Counted from the stretch's first letter, positions 1-7,629 are shown. The stretch: 7,824 bases of DNA from Tardiphaga sp. (GCA_028290765.1 JAQGJF010001137.1:1-7824), one strand, 5' to 3'. Translations and numbers: made by a program. Notes: generated by a model from the letters alone, not told the origin.

Positions 1-488
1 GCGAAGTGCAGGAAGGCGGCTACGTCCACGCGATGTATCTGGATGATAATTCGCCGATCGCCGGCGGCCGCGAGATCTGGGGATTTCCGAAGAAGCTCGC
101 GACCCCCAAACTGTCGCACGAACAGGAGACGCTGGTCGGCACGCTGCACTACGGCTCGGTGCTCTGTGTGACGGCCACCATGGGGTACAAGCACCGCGAG
201 ATCGACCTGGCACCGCTGGCCAAGGCGATGGCCAAGCCTGCCTTCATGATCAAGATTATCCCCCATGTCGACTGCTCGCCGCGCATCTGCGAGCTGGTGC
301 GCTATTATCTGCAGGACGTCACGCTCAAGGGCGCCTGGACCGGCCCGGCGGCGCTGCAGCTATTCGAGCACGCCATGTGCGACGTCGCCCGTTTGCCGGT
401 GCGCGAAGTGATCTCGGCCAGTCACTACATTGCCGACCTGACCCTGGGCCTTGGCGAGGTGGTTTTTGATTATCTCAAAAAGGATTAG
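1..488 (+). CDS. adc: Acetoacetate decarboxylase, 5'-truncated by window edge
   Basis: This is the C-terminal part of an acetoacetate decarboxylase, a cytoplasmic enzyme that converts acetoacetate to acetone and CO2 through a Schiff base on lysine. The frame is open from base 3 and ends at TAG 486-488, giving about 161 codons. The family is usually near 245 residues, so roughly 85 N-terminal residues lie outside the window; the GTG at position 6 is internal, not a start. The hallmark [14 protein letters not shown] is at nt 66-107. Its lysine pair (nt 90-95) matches the Schiff-base lysine and its adjacent pKa-lowering lysine, Lys115/Lys116 in the Clostridium acetobutylicum enzyme. A second conserved block, [22 protein letters not shown], follows at nt 243-308. 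In rhizobia such genes may serve ketone-body or polyhydroxybutyrate metabolism (inference). It converges on the efflux block and has no visible link to it. An acetoacetate decarboxylase-like enzyme with another beta-keto acid substrate cannot be excluded. Confidence 0.93.
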   Translation, partial: EVQEGGYVHAMYLDDNSPIAGGREIWGFPKKLATPKLSHEQETLVGTLHYGSVLCVTATMGYKHREIDLAPLAKAMAKPAFMIKIIPHVDCSPRICELVRYYLQDVTLKGAWTGPAALQLFEHAMCDVARLPVREVISASHYIADLTLGLGEVVFDYLKKD

Positions 489-526
489 TTCAACGTTTCC
501 GAAATCGAATCGTATCAGGCGACGTA

Positions 527-550
527 CCTCTCCCCGCACGCGGGGCGAGG
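527..550. terminator. GC-rich hairpin between convergent genes (possible bidirectional terminator or dispersed repeat)
   Basis: CCTC (527-530) pairs with GAGG (547-550), there is one T/C mismatch (531/546), and CCCCGC (532-537) pairs with GCGGGG (540-545). The formal loop is only AC, so the top pair must open to CACG. The hairpin sits 38 nt after the acetoacetate decarboxylase stop and 43 nt beyond the pump stop on the other strand, where a shared terminator would be expected. No T-run follows on either strand, so intrinsic termination is unproven. From memory, this CCTCTCCCCGC/GCGGGG core recurs in Bradyrhizobium intergenic DNA, so it may be a REP-like repeat. I see nothing else in 489-593. 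Confidence 0.5.
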
Positions 551-593
551 TTAAGCACCCCGGGGCCGTCCACGATCACGCGACGATGCAACG

Positions 594-3500
594 TCATTCC
601 GCCGCGCTCCGTAGCGGCTCCAACTCCACGGCATCCTTTGGCCGGTCGCGGCCGAACACGGCATAGAGCGCCGGGAGCACCAGCAGAGTGAGCAATGTCG
701 CGCTGATCAGGCCGCCGATCACGACGGTGGCGATCGGCCGTTGAACTTCCGCGCCGGTGCCCGTCGCCAGCGCCATCGGAACGAAGCCGAGCGACGCCAC
801 CAGGGCCGTCATCGCGACCGGTCGCAACCGGGTCAGTGCGCCCTCATGAATGGCCTCCAGCCGGTTGCGGCCCCGCGCCATCAGCTGCTTGATGAAGGTC
901 AGCATCACCAGCCCGTTGAGCACCGCGATCCCCGACAGCGCGATAAAGCCGACCGCGGCGGAGACCGAGAACGGCATGCCGCGCAGCCACAGCGCCAGTA
1001 CGCCGCCGGTCAACGCCAGCGGCACCGCGCTGAATACCAGCAGCGCGTCGCGCGCCGACCCGAGGGCGCTGAACAGCAGCATCAGGATCAGCGCAAAGCA
1101 GGCCGGCACCACGATCTGGAGCCGCTGGCGCGCGGCGGTCAGGTTCTCGAACTGTCCGCCCCAGGAAAGCCAATAGCCGGATGGCAGCGTCACCTTCGCC
1201 GCGATCTGCCCACGGGCTTCTTCGACGACGGAAGCAATGTCCCGGTTGCGGACGTTGGCGGTCACGACGACCCGGCGTTTGCCGTTTTCGCGGCTGACCT
1301 GGTTGGGCCCCTCGCTGGTCCTGAACGAGGCCAGTTGGCCCAGCGGCACCGTGGCGCCGGCCTGCGGCAGCGAGACCGGCAGGTTCTTGAGAATATCGAG
1401 GTCGTTGCGGACCAGATCGGGCAGCCGCACCACGATTTGAAACCGCCGGTCGCCCTCGTAGATGGTGCCGGCGTCGCGTCCTCCGATGGCGGTGCCGATC
1501 ACATCCTGGACCGCCGAGAGGTTGAGGCCGCGCCGGGCGATTTCGGCCTTGTCCACGGTGATGTCGAGCACCGGCAGGCCGGCCGATTGTTCGACCCTGA
1601 CGTCGGTGGCGCCATTGATGCCGCGCAGGATCGCGGCGATCCGGTCGGCGCTGTCCTGCAAGGGGCCGAATTCGTCACCGAACACTTTTACCGCCAGGTC
1701 GGTTCGCACCCCCGCCAGCAATTCGTTCGATCGCATCTGGATCGGCTGGGTGAATTCGTAGTTGTTGCCCGGCAGCTCCCGCACGGCGGCTTCCATCTGC
1801 TCCAGCAGCTCCGCCTTGCCGAGCGAAGGGTCCGGCCATTCGGCCTGCGGCTTCAGGATGATGTAGGTATCGGAGATATTGGGCGGCATCGGATCCGAGC
1901 CGGTTTCCGCGGTGCCGGTCTTGGTGAACACGAACGCCACTTGCGGCAGGCGGCTGATCGCCTTCTCGACGTCGAGCTGCATGCGCTGGGCCTGATCGAG
2001 CGATGTGCTCGGAATCCGCGACGCGCTGAGCAGGACGTTCTTTTCATCGAGCGTCGGGATGAACTCGCCGCCGAGGCGTGAAAACAGCAGCAGTGCCGCG
2101 GCGAACAGGATCGCGGCGCCGATGATGGCTCGCAGCGGGCGAGCAACCGCGTATTCCAACAGCGGCGCGTAACCGGATTTCAGATAGCACACCGCGGCGT
2201 TGTCGCCCTCGGTCACCCGGCCGGTGACGAAAATGGCGATCAGCGCCGGCACGAAGGTAACCGACAGCACGAAAGCCGAGACCAGCGCCAGAATGACCGT
2301 GAGCGCCATCGGCTCGAACATCTTGCCTTCCACACCCGTAAGGGTCAGCAGCGGCACGTAGACCAGGATGATGATCGCCTGCCCATAAACGCTGGGCCCG
2401 ATCATCTCCTCCGCCGACGCCTGCACCGTCGCCAACCGCTCCGCGATCGTCAGCGACCGGCCGGTCGCGGCCTGGCGTTCGGCCAGATGGCGAAGGGCGT
2501 TCTCCGCGATGATCACCGCGCCGTCGACGATCAGGCCGAAATCGAGCGCGCCGAGGCTCATGAGATTGGCGCTGATTTTTCCCTGCAGCATGCCGGTCGC
2601 GGTGAGCAGGATGGCGAGCGGGATGACCATCGCCGTGATCAGCGCCGCGCGGAAATTGCCGAGCAAGGCAAACAGCACCAGGATCACCAGCAGCGCGCCT
2701 TCGCCGAGATTAGCGGCGACGGTGTGGATGGTGGCATCGACCAGCTCGGTCCGGCTGAGCACGGTTCTGGCTTCGATACCGGCCGGCAGGGTGCCGCGTA
2801 TCTCGTTCAATTTGCGATCGACCGCGGCTGCAATGGTGCGGCTGTTGCCGCCGATCAGCATCAGGGCGGTGCCGACCACGGCCTCATGGCCGTTCTCGCT
2901 GGCGCTGCCGGTTCTGATTTCGCCGCCGACGGCAACGCTGGCCACGTCGCTGATGCGAATGGGGACGGCGCCCCGCGTCGCGATCACGACATCGCTGATA
3001 TCGGAGATGGTTTCCAGCCGGCCGCCGGTACGGACCACGACGCCTTCGCCGTTGCGCTCGATGGTGCTGGCGCCACGGCTGACATTATTGGCCTCCAGCG
3101 CATGAACGATATCGCTGAACGACAGGCCGAGTGCGACCAGCCGCGAGGGATCGGGCTGCACCTGGTATTGCTTGACGTATCCGCCGATGGAATCGACTTC
3201 GGCGACGCCGGGGACGCCCTTCAGTTGCGGCCGGATGATCCAGTCCTGAACCGTGCGCAGATACGCGGCGCGTTCGATCTCCGAGGTGAGCCTTTGCCCA
3301 TCGGAGGTGAGATATGAGCCATCCGGCTGTTGGCCCGGTTGCCCCGCAGCGGACGGCGCGCCGGGCGCATAATCGACGGCCCACATGTAGATTTCACCGA
3401 GACCGGTGGAGATCGGCCCCAGCCTCGGCTCGACACCGGGAGGCAGACCGGCGCGCAATTCGATCAGGCGCTCGCCGACTTGCTGGCGCGCAAAATAGAT

Positions 3501-3806
3501 GTCGGTCTTTTCGGTGAATACCGCCGTCACCTGTGAAAAGCCGTTGCGCGACAAGGAACGGGTGCTCTCCAGGCCGGGGATGCCGGCCAGCGCGGTCTCG
3601 ATGCGGAAGGTCACCTGCTTTTCGACTTCGGCCGGGGACAGCGCCAGCGCGGTCGTGTTGACCTGCACTTGCCTGTTGGTGATGTCGGGCACGGCGTCGA
3701 TCGGCAGCCGGGCCAGGGACCAGGCGCCCAGCGCCACGGCCGCCAGGCTGAACAGGACCACCAGCCAGCGGCGCTGGATCGAGAAGGCGAGGATATGGCT
3801 GATCAC
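594..3806 (-). CDS. czcA: CzcA-type heavy-metal RND efflux pump, inner-membrane subunit
   Basis: This is a 1070-residue proton-driven transporter of the heavy-metal efflux branch of the RND superfamily, a normal length for CzcA/CusA. It would form a trimer in the inner membrane and export divalent cations. It starts with an N-terminal membrane segment (about residues 13-31) and a long periplasmic domain opening with RLPIDAVPDITNRQVQV. Membrane segments 2-6 lie at about 365-525, a second periplasmic domain containing SDPMPPNISDTYIILKP at about 580-890, and the last membrane segments at about 897-1050. The motif DFGLIVDGAVIIAEN at 422-436 places D422, D428 and E435 with the spacing of CzcA D402, D408 and E415, residues needed for Zn/Co/Cd transport. 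CusA-type Cu/Ag pumps lack this DFG...DGA pattern, so a Zn/Co/Cd-like or Ni/Co substrate is more likely; the exact metal is inferred. The start is GTG, 8 nt after the adaptor stop, indicating co-transcription. Codon use looks uniform and no frameshift is seen. A proline-, glycine- and glutamine-rich insertion near residues 147-172 lengthens the first periplasmic region relative to CzcA. Confidence 0.93.
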   Translation of the reverse strand: MISHILAFSIQRRWLVVLFSLAAVALGAWSLARLPIDAVPDITNRQVQVNTTALALSPAEVEKQVTFRIETALAGIPGLESTRSLSRNGFSQVTAVFTEKTDIYFARQQVGERLIELRAGLPPGVEPRLGPISTGLGEIYMWAVDYAPGAPSAAGQPGQQPDGSYLTSDGQRLTSEIERAAYLRTVQDWIIRPQLKGVPGVAEVDSIGGYVKQYQVQPDPSRLVALGLSFSDIVHALEANNVSRGASTIERNGEGVVVRTGGRLETISDISDVVIATRGAVPIRISDVASVAVGGEIRTGSASENGHEAVVGTALMLIGGNSRTIAAAVDRKLNEIRGTLPAGIEARTVLSRTELVDATIHTVAANLGEGALLVILVLFALLGNFRAALITAMVIPLAILLTATGMLQGKISANLMSLGALDFGLIVDGAVIIAENALRHLAERQAATGRSLTIAERLATVQASAEEMIGPSVYGQAIIILVYVPLLTLTGVEGKMFEPMALTVILALVSAFVLSVTFVPALIAIFVTGRVTEGDNAAVCYLKSGYAPLLEYAVARPLRAIIGAAILFAAALLLFSRLGGEFIPTLDEKNVLLSASRIPSTSLDQAQRMQLDVEKAISRLPQVAFVFTKTGTAETGSDPMPPNISDTYIILKPQAEWPDPSLGKAELLEQMEAAVRELPGNNYEFTQPIQMRSNELLAGVRTDLAVKVFGDEFGPLQDSADRIAAILRGINGATDVRVEQSAGLPVLDITVDKAEIARRGLNLSAVQDVIGTAIGGRDAGTIYEGDRRFQIVVRLPDLVRNDLDILKNLPVSLPQAGATVPLGQLASFRTSEGPNQVSRENGKRRVVVTANVRNRDIASVVEEARGQIAAKVTLPSGYWLSWGGQFENLTAARQRLQIVVPACFALILMLLFSALGSARDALLVFSAVPLALTGGVLALWLRGMPFSVSAAVGFIALSGIAVLNGLVMLTFIKQLMARGRNRLEAIHEGALTRLRPVAMTALVASLGFVPMALATGTGAEVQRPIATVVIGGLISATLLTLLVLPALYAVFGRDRPKDAVELEPLRSAAE

Positions 3807-3814
3807 GGTGTTCT

Positions 3815-4972
3815 CTAATCGTCGTGGCCGGCCCCGGTCTTGCCGAGCTCAGCCTTGAGAATGAAGGTGTTGGCGGTCGCGATACGCTCGCCGGCTTGCA
3901 GGCCTGCGGTTACTTCGGCGAGGCGTGCGTCCTGTCGGCCGAGCGTAATCCCACGCGCCTCAAATCCTTCGGCGGTTCGAACGAACACGACGGTTTCGCC
4001 CTTGAGGAATTGCAGGGCTGCCTTGGGCACCACGATGGCGGCCGGCGTTTCATCGATCGGGATCTCGGCGCTGATGAACGACCCCGGCCGCCATTGGCGC
4101 GCCGCGTTATCGACGGAGGCCACGACGCGGGCGGAGCGCGTCTCCTTGTCGAGCAGCGGACTGACGAACATGACGGTGGCGGGCGAGGGCTCGCCGCCCA
4201 TGCCGGCGGCGATGGTGATTTTCCGGCCTTCGCGGATGGTCGCCAGATCGGCAGGCGATACCGCGAGTTCGGCCCACACCACGCTTAGATCGACAATGAC
4301 GAACAGCTCGCTTTCCTGGCCCTCGCGGCCGACCAGCGAGCCGAGTTCGACGCGGCGCTCCGCGACGCGTCCCGCGATCGGCGCGCGCAATTCCTGCCGG
4401 CGCAGCGTCTCAACCGGCTGCTGCGGCAAGGCCTCGATCTGCTCGGCGGTGAGACTGAGGGCGAACAGTTTTTGGCGGGCGACGTCGTGCTTGACGCGTG
4501 CATCTTCGAACGTGGTGCGCGCCCGTAGGAAATCGTTTTCACTGAGAACCTTGCCGTCGAACAGCGATCTGGCGCGATTGAACAAGGTCTGTTGCAGGTC
4601 GAACACCAGGCGCGCGGCGAGGTATTCGCTCTTGGCATCGGCCACTTCGCGGCTTTCGATGACGGCGACGACCTCGCCGACCTGCACCGGATCGCCGAGG
4701 CGCTTGCGCAACTCCGCGACGGTGCCGAGCAATCGCACCGCCACGCGGGCGATGTGGTCGCCGCTGGGAACGATGGCGCCGGGCACGATAATGCGTTTGC
4801 TCAGCACGCCGCCGCCGGCTTCCGCGATCGCGAACTTGCCGGCGTCGAGCTGGCGCCCGCTGAGTTTGACCGCCCTGTCGTCGTGGTGTTCACCGCCGGG
4901 CTTTTCGTCGGCGGCGAGGGGAAACGCCGCGCCGAGCAGCAGCGCTGCCGCCAGCAACCAAATTCTGACCAT
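3815..4972 (-). CDS. czcB: CzcB-type periplasmic adaptor (membrane fusion) subunit
   Basis: This is the HlyD/CzcB-family adaptor that would bridge the CzcA pump to an outer-membrane channel across the periplasm. With the ATG at 4972 it is 385 residues and begins with a signal peptide, MVRIWLLAAALLLGAAFPLA, followed by a His/Asp-rich stretch (GGEHHDD) that could bind metal. The first lipoyl half-motif is at about 75-107 (LLGTVAELRKRLGDPVQVGE), a helical hairpin at about 108-185, the second lipoyl half at about 195-215 (LRAPIAGRVAERRVELGSLV), a beta-barrel at about 220-300, and a membrane-proximal domain to the end. A TTG at 5017 would add 15 residues. I reject it because that stretch uses codons poor for this genome (CGA, GCT, ATA, TTT, GCA) and would put a charged extension before the signal peptide. 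GGGAT about 9 nt upstream is a plausible ribosome site for the ATG. It ends with GHDD and TAG at 3815, 8 nt before the czcA GTG, so the two are translated from one transcript. Confidence 0.9.
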   Translation of the reverse strand: MVRIWLLAAALLLGAAFPLAADEKPGGEHHDDRAVKLSGRQLDAGKFAIAEAGGGVLSKRIIVPGAIVPSGDHIARVAVRLLGTVAELRKRLGDPVQVGEVVAVIESREVADAKSEYLAARLVFDLQQTLFNRARSLFDGKVLSENDFLRARTTFEDARVKHDVARQKLFALSLTAEQIEALPQQPVETLRRQELRAPIAGRVAERRVELGSLVGREGQESELFVIVDLSVVWAELAVSPADLATIREGRKITIAAGMGGEPSPATVMFVSPLLDKETRSARVVASVDNAARQWRPGSFISAEIPIDETPAAIVVPKAALQFLKGETVVFVRTAEGFEARGITLGRQDARLAEVTAGLQAGERIATANTFILKAELGKTGAGHDD

Positions 4973-5047
4973 TGCAAATATCCCGCGACGAGCTTCGAAC
5001 GCTCGCGACTTCGTCAAACCATTCCTGAATGCGCGCAGAAGCCGTCG

Positions 5048-5069
5048 CGTTGCCGGTGGAGCGGCAACG
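5048..5069 (-). promoter_or_regulatory. Perfect 8-bp hairpin between small gene and czcB
   Basis: CGTTGCCG (5048-5055) is perfectly complementary to CGGCAACG (5062-5069), around a 6-nt loop. It lies in the untranslated stretch between the stop of the small Cys/His gene (5106) and the czcB start (4972). On the minus-strand transcript it could act as an mRNA processing or stability element, a weak attenuator, or a repeat remnant. No T-run follows, so it is not a textbook terminator. Confidence 0.4.
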
Positions 5070-5082
5070 GGACAAGCCGGCG

Positions 5083-5095
5083 GGCCTAAAAGGCC
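5083..5095 (-). promoter_or_regulatory. Short hairpin just after the small gene stop
   Basis: GGCCT (5083-5087) and AGGCC (5091-5095) form a 5-bp stem with a 3-nt loop. On the minus strand the core reads GGCCTTTTAGGCC. It begins about 10 nt after the TGA of the upstream small gene and precedes the 5048-5069 hairpin. The pair may modulate read-through into czcBA. The structure is short and may be fortuitous. Confidence 0.25.
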
Positions 5096-5105
5096 ACGCG
5101 GGAGA

Positions 5106-5498
5106 TCAGGCGCGGGGTGGTTTGAACAGCGGAAGTCCGGCGAGCGCGGGCGGGGATTGCTCCTCGCCGAATGCAGGGGCTCGCGGGATCAGGTGAGCTT
5201 GTGTGGCCACGGTCGCCACCTGTTGGGCGGTCACGTGGGACAGGCAATGACCGCTGTGGCACGGTAATTGTTGCTCGGGAGTATCCGGAGTAGGCCCCTG
5301 GTCGAGATTCACGGCCACGGTTGGCCCGTGGAGGCTGGCAAGGCCCAGATCGCCGGCACAATGGATCAGCGAAAGCAGCAGGCCGACCGTTAGCAACACG
5401 ACGAACGGCAATCGGCCCAGCCGATTTCCGATCTCCGATCGCGCAACGGTATGATCACCCTGCATCATCGAGCTACCAGTGAACGCTCTAGCCGGCAT
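5106..5498 (-). CDS. Small secreted or membrane-anchored Cys/His protein at head of the czc block
   Basis: I do not recognise a named family with certainty. From the ATG at 5498 the product is 130 residues. It has a polar N-terminus, one strongly hydrophobic segment at about 30-46 (LPFVVLLTVGLLLSLIH) that is a signal peptide or anchor, and a periplasmic-looking tail. The tail carries CHSGHCLSH (residues 80-88), with two Cys and three His in nine residues, plus H46-C47 at the end of the hydrophobic segment. It ends in Pro-rich sequence and LPLFKPPRA. Position upstream of czcBA on the same strand, size, export signal and Cys/His content resemble CzcI-like or DUF2946-like small proteins of metal-resistance operons, but this is analogy only. 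The start is uncertain: TTG 5504, ATG 5498, ATG 5468 and ATG 5465 are all in frame, none has a convincing ribosome site, and codons before 5468 are atypical, so the real protein may be 119-120 residues. There is no canonical lipobox around C47. Confidence 0.65.
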   Translation of the reverse strand: MPARAFTGSSMMQGDHTVARSEIGNRLGRLPFVVLLTVGLLLSLIHCAGDLGLASLHGPTVAVNLDQGPTPDTPEQQLPCHSGHCLSHVTAQQVATVATQAHLIPRAPAFGEEQSPPALAGLPLFKPPRA

Positions 5499-5679
5499 TT
5501 TCAAGGCCCCGAATGTGCGACAATGTGGGCAGCGGGGAGGCCGCCGGCGTGCAGCGGTCGAAAAACCTTAACCAAGGCATAACCATGCTGCCAGCATTGG
5601 CGGGACGGAACCTGGTTACTAAGCGGCTTGTAATCCCATCGGCCTAGTATGTTGCCGGGGAAATGCCGGGACCGCTTCG
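5499..5679. promoter_or_regulatory. Divergent intergenic region (control region of efflux block and cyclase)
   Basis: About 180 nt separate the divergently transcribed small Cys/His gene and the cyclase gene, so promoters for both should lie here. I could not find a convincing -35/-10 pair with normal spacing on either strand. Candidate operator-like symmetry is ATGCTG-C-CAGCAT at 5585-5597, flanked by CC on the left and GG on the right. CCTT-AACC-AAGG lies a little to the left. For the cyclase, GGGA (5668-5671) is a reasonable ribosome site 8 nt before its ATG. Confidence 0.4.
5585..5597. promoter_or_regulatory. Palindrome ATGCTGCCAGCAT, possible operator
   Basis: A perfect 6-bp inverted repeat around a single C lies in the middle of the divergent intergenic region. 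Its placement would suit a dimeric regulator acting on either or both genes, but no cognate regulator is in the window and a 13-bp palindrome can arise by chance in such DNA. Confidence 0.2.
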
Positions 5680-7575
5680 ATGAAGATGTTTGACAGGCGT
5701 TGGCTGACGCCGTTCACGCTCATTTTCGCGTTTTCATGCCTGCTGATCGTCTGCGTCGTCGGCCTGCTGGCGTGGAAGGCGCTGGAAGCGCGGGCCAATG
5801 TGCTCGCACAAAACCAGTCGGATTTGCGCAACCTGGCGCATTCGATGGCCGAGCACTCGTTCCAGACGTTCCAGAACGTCGACCTGGTTCTCGGCAGCGT
5901 TACCGATCGCGCGCTTTACGATCCGCCCCCGACGCCGGAGAACATGAACCGGTATCTGCGGCTGCGACGGCAGGGACTTCCCCAGGTCGCCGAATTCGGC
6001 GTTCTCGATCGGGCGGGCAACTGGACATATTCGTCCCTGACGGCGATGCCGAAATCGAACGAAGCCGCCGCTACGTTCTTTCAGATCCATCAGGACATCG
6101 AAGATTCCGCCATCCAGATCAGCGCGCCGTTTCACTTGCGGGACGCCGACCGCTGGACGGTGATCGTCTCACGAAGGATCGACGACCGCAGCGGGCAATT
6201 CGCCGGTGTCGCATTCGCCGCCATCGATCTTCGTTATTTTTCCGAATACTACCGGACGTTCGACGTCGGCCGGCATACCAGCATCTCGCTGCTTCGCACC
6301 GACGGCCGCCTGCTCGCCTCCAGCATCTCGCCCAACATCGGCGCGGACCTCTCCAGGACGGAGCTGTTCCAGTCCGGTATCGCGGCAAGCGCCCAGGGCA
6401 CCTATCGGTTGGTGTCGCCGCTGGACGGCCAGACCAAGTCGCTGGCCTATGAGCGTACCCCGAATTACGCGACGGTGGTGACCGTTGCGGAAGCCGAACA
6501 GGAGGTGCTGGCCAATTGGCGACGGAACGTCCGGTCCGACAGCATCTTCGCGATCGGTTTCCTGGCCACCGTCATTCTCAGCGCCACCGCGCTGGCAGCC
6601 CAGTTCAAGCGGCGATCGCGGGCGGAAAGCCAGCTCCGGGAGCGCGAGGCGAGATATCGCATCCTCGCCGAAAACGCCGGCGACGTGGTGCTGCAATTCG
6701 AACCCGACGGGTCGTTCAAATATGCCTCGCCGGCGGCGGAGCGCGTGCTCGGCTGGAGCGAAGCGAGCCTGCTCGGCAAGCGCTGTGTGGAACTGGTCCA
6801 TGCCGAGGACCGCGCCTTGGTCGAACAGACCTTCGACGAATTGGCCCACGCGTCGCCGGAGCGAACGCTGATCTACCGGATGCAGAAAAGCGATTTGAGC
6901 TATGCCTGGGTGGAGACCCTGTTCAGGCGGGCATCCACCGACGCCGGCAGCGCCCCGGAAATCGTTGCCGGATTGCGCAATGTGACAAGGCGCAAGGAGC
7001 TGGAAGAGGAACTGAGGGAGGTCAATCGCAAGCTCGCTTCGCTCGCCACCACCGACGGCCTCACCGGCCTCTCCAACCGGCGCGCCTTCGACCAGTTGCT
7101 GCGGCAACATGGACATGACGGCAACCTGACGCTGATGATGATCGACGTCGATCATTTCAAGCTGTTCAACGACAGTTTCGGCCATCTCAAAGGCGACGAA
7201 TGCCTGCGCGAGGTGGCGCGGATCATCGGCGAGCAGGTGCGCGACGCCAACGGTTTTCCGGCGCGCTACGGCGGCGAGGAATTCGCCGTGGTGCTTCCGA
7301 AGACCGACGAGGACTCCGCCGCCGGCGTGGCGGCGGCGATCCACGGCGACATCGCCAGACTGGCGATCGCGCATCCGGCGTCCGGCTCCGCCTATATCAC
7401 GCTGAGCATCGGCATCGCCCACAAGGCCAATGAGGCCACCGACATCTGGGAAATCGTCCGCGATTCGGACCTCGCGCTCTACCGGGCCAAGCGGCTCGGC
7501 CGAAACCGGACGGTGCTGGCTTCGGCGATCGCGGCCGACCCGTTCGACGCCGCTCCGGGCATCGCGGTCGCCTGA
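5680..7575 (+). CDS. Membrane-bound Cache-PAS-GGDEF diguanylate cyclase
   Basis: This 631-residue sensor enzyme is predicted to make cyclic di-GMP from two GTP at the inner membrane. TM1 is at about 11-33. A periplasmic region of about 34-287 has the pattern of a double Cache (PDC) sensor, including LLRTDGRLLASS at 204-215. TM2 is at about 289-307, a short linker follows, and a PAS domain spans about 324-440 (YRILAENAGDVVLQFEPDG to GLRNVTRRKELEEE). A coiled coil of about 438-455 leads into the GGDEF domain, which starts at TTDGLTGLSNRRAFD (457-471). Catalysis looks intact: D489 in MIDVDHFK, N497 and D498, and the signature GGEEF at 531-535. The inhibitory-site RxxD expected five residues before GGEEF is replaced by DANG (522-525), with an Arg at 521. 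There is no EAL domain, so it should be a dedicated cyclase. ATG 5680 is chosen for its upstream GGGA; Met3 is an alternative. The ligand of the sensor domain is unknown. Confidence 0.92.
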   Translation: MKMFDRRWLTPFTLIFAFSCLLIVCVVGLLAWKALEARANVLAQNQSDLRNLAHSMAEHSFQTFQNVDLVLGSVTDRALYDPPPTPENMNRYLRLRRQGLPQVAEFGVLDRAGNWTYSSLTAMPKSNEAAATFFQIHQDIEDSAIQISAPFHLRDADRWTVIVSRRIDDRSGQFAGVAFAAIDLRYFSEYYRTFDVGRHTSISLLRTDGRLLASSISPNIGADLSRTELFQSGIAASAQGTYRLVSPLDGQTKSLAYERTPNYATVVTVAEAEQEVLANWRRNVRSDSIFAIGFLATVILSATALAAQFKRRSRAESQLREREARYRILAENAGDVVLQFEPDGSFKYASPAAERVLGWSEASLLGKRCVELVHAEDRALVEQTFDELAHASPERTLIYRMQKSDLSYAWVETLFRRASTDAGSAPEIVAGLRNVTRRKELEEELREVNRKLASLATTDGLTGLSNRRAFDQLLRQHGHDGNLTLMMIDVDHFKLFNDSFGHLKGDECLREVARIIGEQVRDANGFPARYGGEEFAVVLPKTDEDSAAGVAAAIHGDIARLAIAHPASGSAYITLSIGIAHKANEATDIWEIVRDSDLALYRAKRLGRNRTVLASAIAADPFDAAPGIAVA

Positions 7576-7581
7576 AGCAAG

Positions 7582-7595
7582 GCGCTCGCTAGCGC
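7582..7595 (+). terminator. Weak hairpin just after the cyclase stop
   Basis: GCGCT (7582-7586) and AGCGC (7591-7595) form a 5-bp GC stem with loop CGCT, starting 7 nt after the TGA at 7573-7575. No T-run follows, only GGGATGATTTG, so it is at best a weak or Rho-assisted terminator. Confidence 0.3.
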
Positions 7596-7629
7596 GGGAT
7601 GATTTGAAGTTGGATCGCGTCGCCAGCTC

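Noticed and set aside
6..8. GTG as the start codon of the acetoacetate decarboxylase
   Set aside because: The frame stays open to the window edge, the preceding codon is coding-like, and the family needs about 85 more N-terminal residues.
741..2081. 446-codon open frame on the plus strand opposite czcA
   Set aside because: Its product is rich in R, Q, H, D and G with no domain pattern, as expected for the antisense of a GC-rich gene. The minus-strand frame encodes an unmistakable RND pump.
4973..5017. TTG start adding 15 residues to the czcB product
   Set aside because: Codons in this stretch are atypical for the genome and the following ATG opens a classic signal peptide. AGGAA before the TTG is only 4 nt away, closer than usual.
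3840..5267. 475-codon open frame on the plus strand opposite czcB
   Set aside because: Ser/Arg/Ala/Thr-rich product without motifs, fully overlapping a convincing adaptor gene and part of the small gene.
5616..5650. Sigma-70 type promoter for the cyclase (TTACTA or TTGTAA with TAGTAT)
   Set aside because: Spacings are 23 and 11 nt, both outside the usual 16-18, so no promoter call is made.
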